In this document: positions 19,976 through 21,921 of the stretch, piece by piece | How positions within the stretch are numbered: the stretch's first letter is position 1 | Layout of the letters: each line of letters begins with the position of its first letter | NCBI GenBank assembly: GCA_028706995.1 | Contig: JAQTVR010000005.1 | Coordinates: forward strand, 1-21,921 | Direction of reading: 5' to 3' | Length of the DNA stretch: 21,921 nucleotides | Source of the DNA: Dehalococcoidales bacterium | Lineage (GTDB): Bacteria; Chloroflexota; Dehalococcoidia; Dehalococcoidales; UBA5627 | Translations under genes and position numbers: made by a program | The notes under the pieces: generated by a model | What the model saw: only the letters and a program-made list of their open reading frames with translations | Databases searched by the model: none | What the model was told of the DNA's origin: nothing

Positions 19976-21220
19976 TTGAAAATAATTCACTTTGCCGATC
20001 TGCACCTGGGAATCGAAGGTTACGGGCGTACCGACCCGTTAACAGGGCTTTCTTCCCGATTGGCAGACTTTCTGACTACCTTTGATAAGTTGATAGAATA
20101 TGCTATCGAGGAAAGAGTAGATTTAGTAATTTTCTGCGGGGACGCCTATAAAAGCCGTGAACCCAGCCAGACACAGCAGAGGGAATTTGCCAAACGCATA
20201 AGACGGCTTTCCGAAGCCGGCATCAGTGTCTTTTTACTTGTCGGAAACCACGATATGCCCAATGCTGTCGGCAGAGCTACCACTACGGAGATATTCGATA
20301 CGCTGGCGGTCAAAAATATATATGTAGCTAACCGCCCGGGTATTTTTAAAATCGAGACCACAGGCGGAGCTATCCAGATCATGGCATTACCCTGGATGAG
20401 ACGCAGTATCTTGATGAGTAAAGAGGAAACTAAAAATCTTACCTTCAGCCAGATAAATGAGAAGATGCAGGAAAAACTTACCAATATCATAAATGACAGT
20501 ATAAATGAGCTTGACCCCGGCCTGCCTTCCATCCTGGCTTCCCATATCTGGATAACCGGTGTACATATCGGTTCCGAAGATTCTATGACCATCGGGCAGG
20601 AACACGTGCTGCTACCCGGTAATGTCGCCAACCAGGCCTTCGATTATATTGCATTGGGACATATCCATCGCCACCAGGTGATATCGGAAAACCCGCCGGT
20701 AGTATACGCCGGTAGTTTAGACCGCCTGGATTTCGGGGATGAAGCCGATGACAAAGGTTTTTACCTGGTAGAAATAGAGAAGGATAAGGCAAATGGGAAA
20801 AGAAATGTCTCATACAGCTTTCATGCTCTTGAGGGAAGGCGTTTTATTACGATCCAGGTAGAAGTAAAACCACAGGATACAGACCCGACGCAAACAGTTT
20901 TAAATGCTATAAATAAACAGGGAATTAAAGGCGCTATCGTCCGCCTCCAGATTAATCTGGCGCAGGATGTCGCTGGGCAAATCAAGGACAGTGCGATAAA
21001 AGAGGTATTGAATGAAGCCAGCTACTTTACCATTTCCAAGGATATCAAACGGGAAAACCGCATTCGGTTGGCCAGTCAATCTGCCGAAGAGATTGTTCCA
21101 TCCGAAGCCCTGCAGGCATGGCTTGATTCTACTAAAGTCCCCGAGGGACGTGCTAAAATATTGATGAATTACGGTAAAGAACTTATCAGTAAAGTTCAAC
21201 AAGGAGAAAAAGGTGCATAA
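19976..21220 (+). CDS. SbcD/Mre11-like DNA repair nuclease
   Basis: The metallophosphoesterase has 414 residues and is related to the SbcD and Mre11 exonuclease subunits. Metal-binding motifs in order: D8 and H10 in FADLHLG, D56 in CGDAYKS, N91-H92-D93 in VGNHD, H190 in ASHIW, and H229/H231 in GHIHRH. YAGSLDRLDFGDE (244-256) is typical of the family. I chose the TTG at 19976, 4 nt after the glyS stop, over a TTG at 19910 that would lie inside glyS; neither has a strong Shine-Dalgarno. The usual partner SbcC/Rad50 is not the next gene; a phosphoribosyltransferase is. Confidence 0.87.
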   Translation: MKIIHFADLHLGIEGYGRTDPLTGLSSRLADFLTTFDKLIEYAIEERVDLVIFCGDAYKSREPSQTQQREFAKRIRRLSEAGISVFLLVGNHDMPNAVGRATTTEIFDTLAVKNIYVANRPGIFKIETTGGAIQIMALPWMRRSILMSKEETKNLTFSQINEKMQEKLTNIINDSINELDPGLPSILASHIWITGVHIGSEDSMTIGQEHVLLPGNVANQAFDYIALGHIHRHQVISENPPVVYAGSLDRLDFGDEADDKGFYLVEIEKDKANGKRNVSYSFHALEGRRFITIQVEVKPQDTDPTQTVLNAINKQGIKGAIVRLQINLAQDVAGQIKDSAIKEVLNEASYFTISKDIKRENRIRLASQSAEEIVPSEALQAWLDSTKVPEGRAKILMNYGKELISKVQQGEKGA

Positions 21221-21908
21221 TCGCAACCAGGCTATTTTTGAAAACCGCTATGACGCCGGCTTGCAACTGGCGACCAAGCTGGAGGAATATAAAAAACAAC
21301 CGGTTATCGTTTTTGCCATACCCAATGGCGGAATACCTGTAGGAATGCAGGTTGCCCTGGCGCTGGATGCCGACCTTGACCTGGTTATCTCGCGCAAGAT
21401 TCCCATACCTCTAAGGCCGGAGGGAGGATTCGGGGCGGTTGCCGATGACGGCACCACTATTTATAACGAACCGGTGTTAAAACATATAAAACTAAATGAA
21501 CAACAGATAAATTACCAGGTGAACCTGGTCAGGAGCAATATCCAGCAGCGAAGTATCTTCTACCGGGGGAATAAGCCGCTTTCCCTGATCAGCGGGAGGA
21601 TAGTTATTATTGTAGATGACGGATTGGCTTCGGGTTATACAATGATGGCAGCCGTTGAATCATTACGCCGACGTCATCCCAAACAGATAATCGTCGCCGT
21701 TCCGGCAGCACCGGCAGATGCCGTTAAGAACGTTGAGAAAACCGCCGATAAGGTAGTGACCGTAGTTACCGCATTCGTCCCCAAGTTCTACGTATCGGAC
21801 TATTACAAGTACTGGAACGTGCTGAGCGATGATGAAGGATTAAAAGCCTTTAGCGACTGGAAGATGAGGCGATATCAATCCAGGATCAATCCGCCTGAAA
21901 AGAAATAG
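21213..21908 (+). CDS. Phosphoribosyltransferase family protein
   Basis: The 231-aa protein is a type I phosphoribosyltransferase of the uncharacterised group often annotated only as such. The PRPP-binding motif VIIVDDGLASGYTM is at residues 131-144, with an N-terminal pyrophosphate loop AIPNGGIPVG at 35-44 and the strand VISRKIPIP at 58-66. The nucleobase substrate cannot be told from sequence. The start is GTG at 21213, overlapping the end of the nuclease gene by 8 nt, with AAGGAG just upstream. The frame is complete and ends 13 nt before the window edge. Confidence 0.88.
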   Translation: MHNRNQAIFENRYDAGLQLATKLEEYKKQPVIVFAIPNGGIPVGMQVALALDADLDLVISRKIPIPLRPEGGFGAVADDGTTIYNEPVLKHIKLNEQQINYQVNLVRSNIQQRSIFYRGNKPLSLISGRIVIIVDDGLASGYTMMAAVESLRRRHPKQIIVAVPAAPADAVKNVEKTADKVVTVVTAFVPKFYVSDYYKYWNVLSDDEGLKAFSDWKMRRYQSRINPPEKK

Positions 21909-21921
21909 AGTGGTTATTCCA

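Overview
The window looks like chromosome from a Dehalococcoidia-type member of the Chloroflexota. This is inferred from gene content and protein style: an R3H-domain SpoIIIAA-like ATPase, a ThiE with a cyanobacterial-style N-terminal domain, a K+-dependent-type membrane pyrophosphatase, an archaeal-type translin remnant, and frequent TTG/GTG starts. No rRNA, tRNA or CRISPR array was found, so the assignment is not proven.

Region 1 (1-4446, + strand) is a tight housekeeping operon. It holds the end of an unidentified gene, an R3H/AAA ATPase, thymidylate kinase (tmk), tRNA 2-thiouridylase (mnmA), ribonuclease HII (rnhB) and a YraN-family protein. Most junctions overlap or are separated by only a few bases.

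Region 2 (4447-11590) is AT-rich, mostly on the - strand, and is the unusual part. A secretion cassette occurs there in three states. Each intact copy has (i) a control region with an 11-bp-spaced direct repeat, (ii) a secreted beta/gamma-crystallin-like protein with two Ca2+-site motifs, (iii) a small ORF that starts 6 nt after a perfect Shine-Dalgarno and carries a hairpin, and (iv) a different secreted cargo. Copy C (11590 to 9338) carries a probable bacterial glutamic (G1/eqolisin-type) peptidase and a small lipoprotein. Copy B (8459 to 5431) carries a 350-aa secreted protein, a degenerate HtrA-like protein and a 41-aa peptide. Copy A (5390 to 4881) is decayed: only nine codons of the crystallin gene remain, the small ORF has a stop at codon 7, and the cargo is a signal peptide joined to what looks like the end of an ABC-2 permease. 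Debris between the copies includes a 37-codon response-regulator stub, a frameshifted SHOCT remnant, an ECF sigma-factor pseudogene and a dispersed-repeat-like palindrome. A MazEF-type toxin-antitoxin pair sits between copies B and C.

Region 3 (11597-13640, +) is a two-component system (OmpR-type regulator and HAMP/HisKA kinase), divergent from copy C. The start of the regulator gene was duplicated along with copy B, so the system is the likely controller of the cassettes (inference).

Region 4 (13798-21908) returns to housekeeping: a thiE fusion gene, a truncated translin, hppA, a convergent metallo-beta-lactamase-fold hydrolase, a DUF1648-like membrane protein, glycyl-tRNA synthetase, an SbcD/Mre11-like nuclease and a phosphoribosyltransferase.
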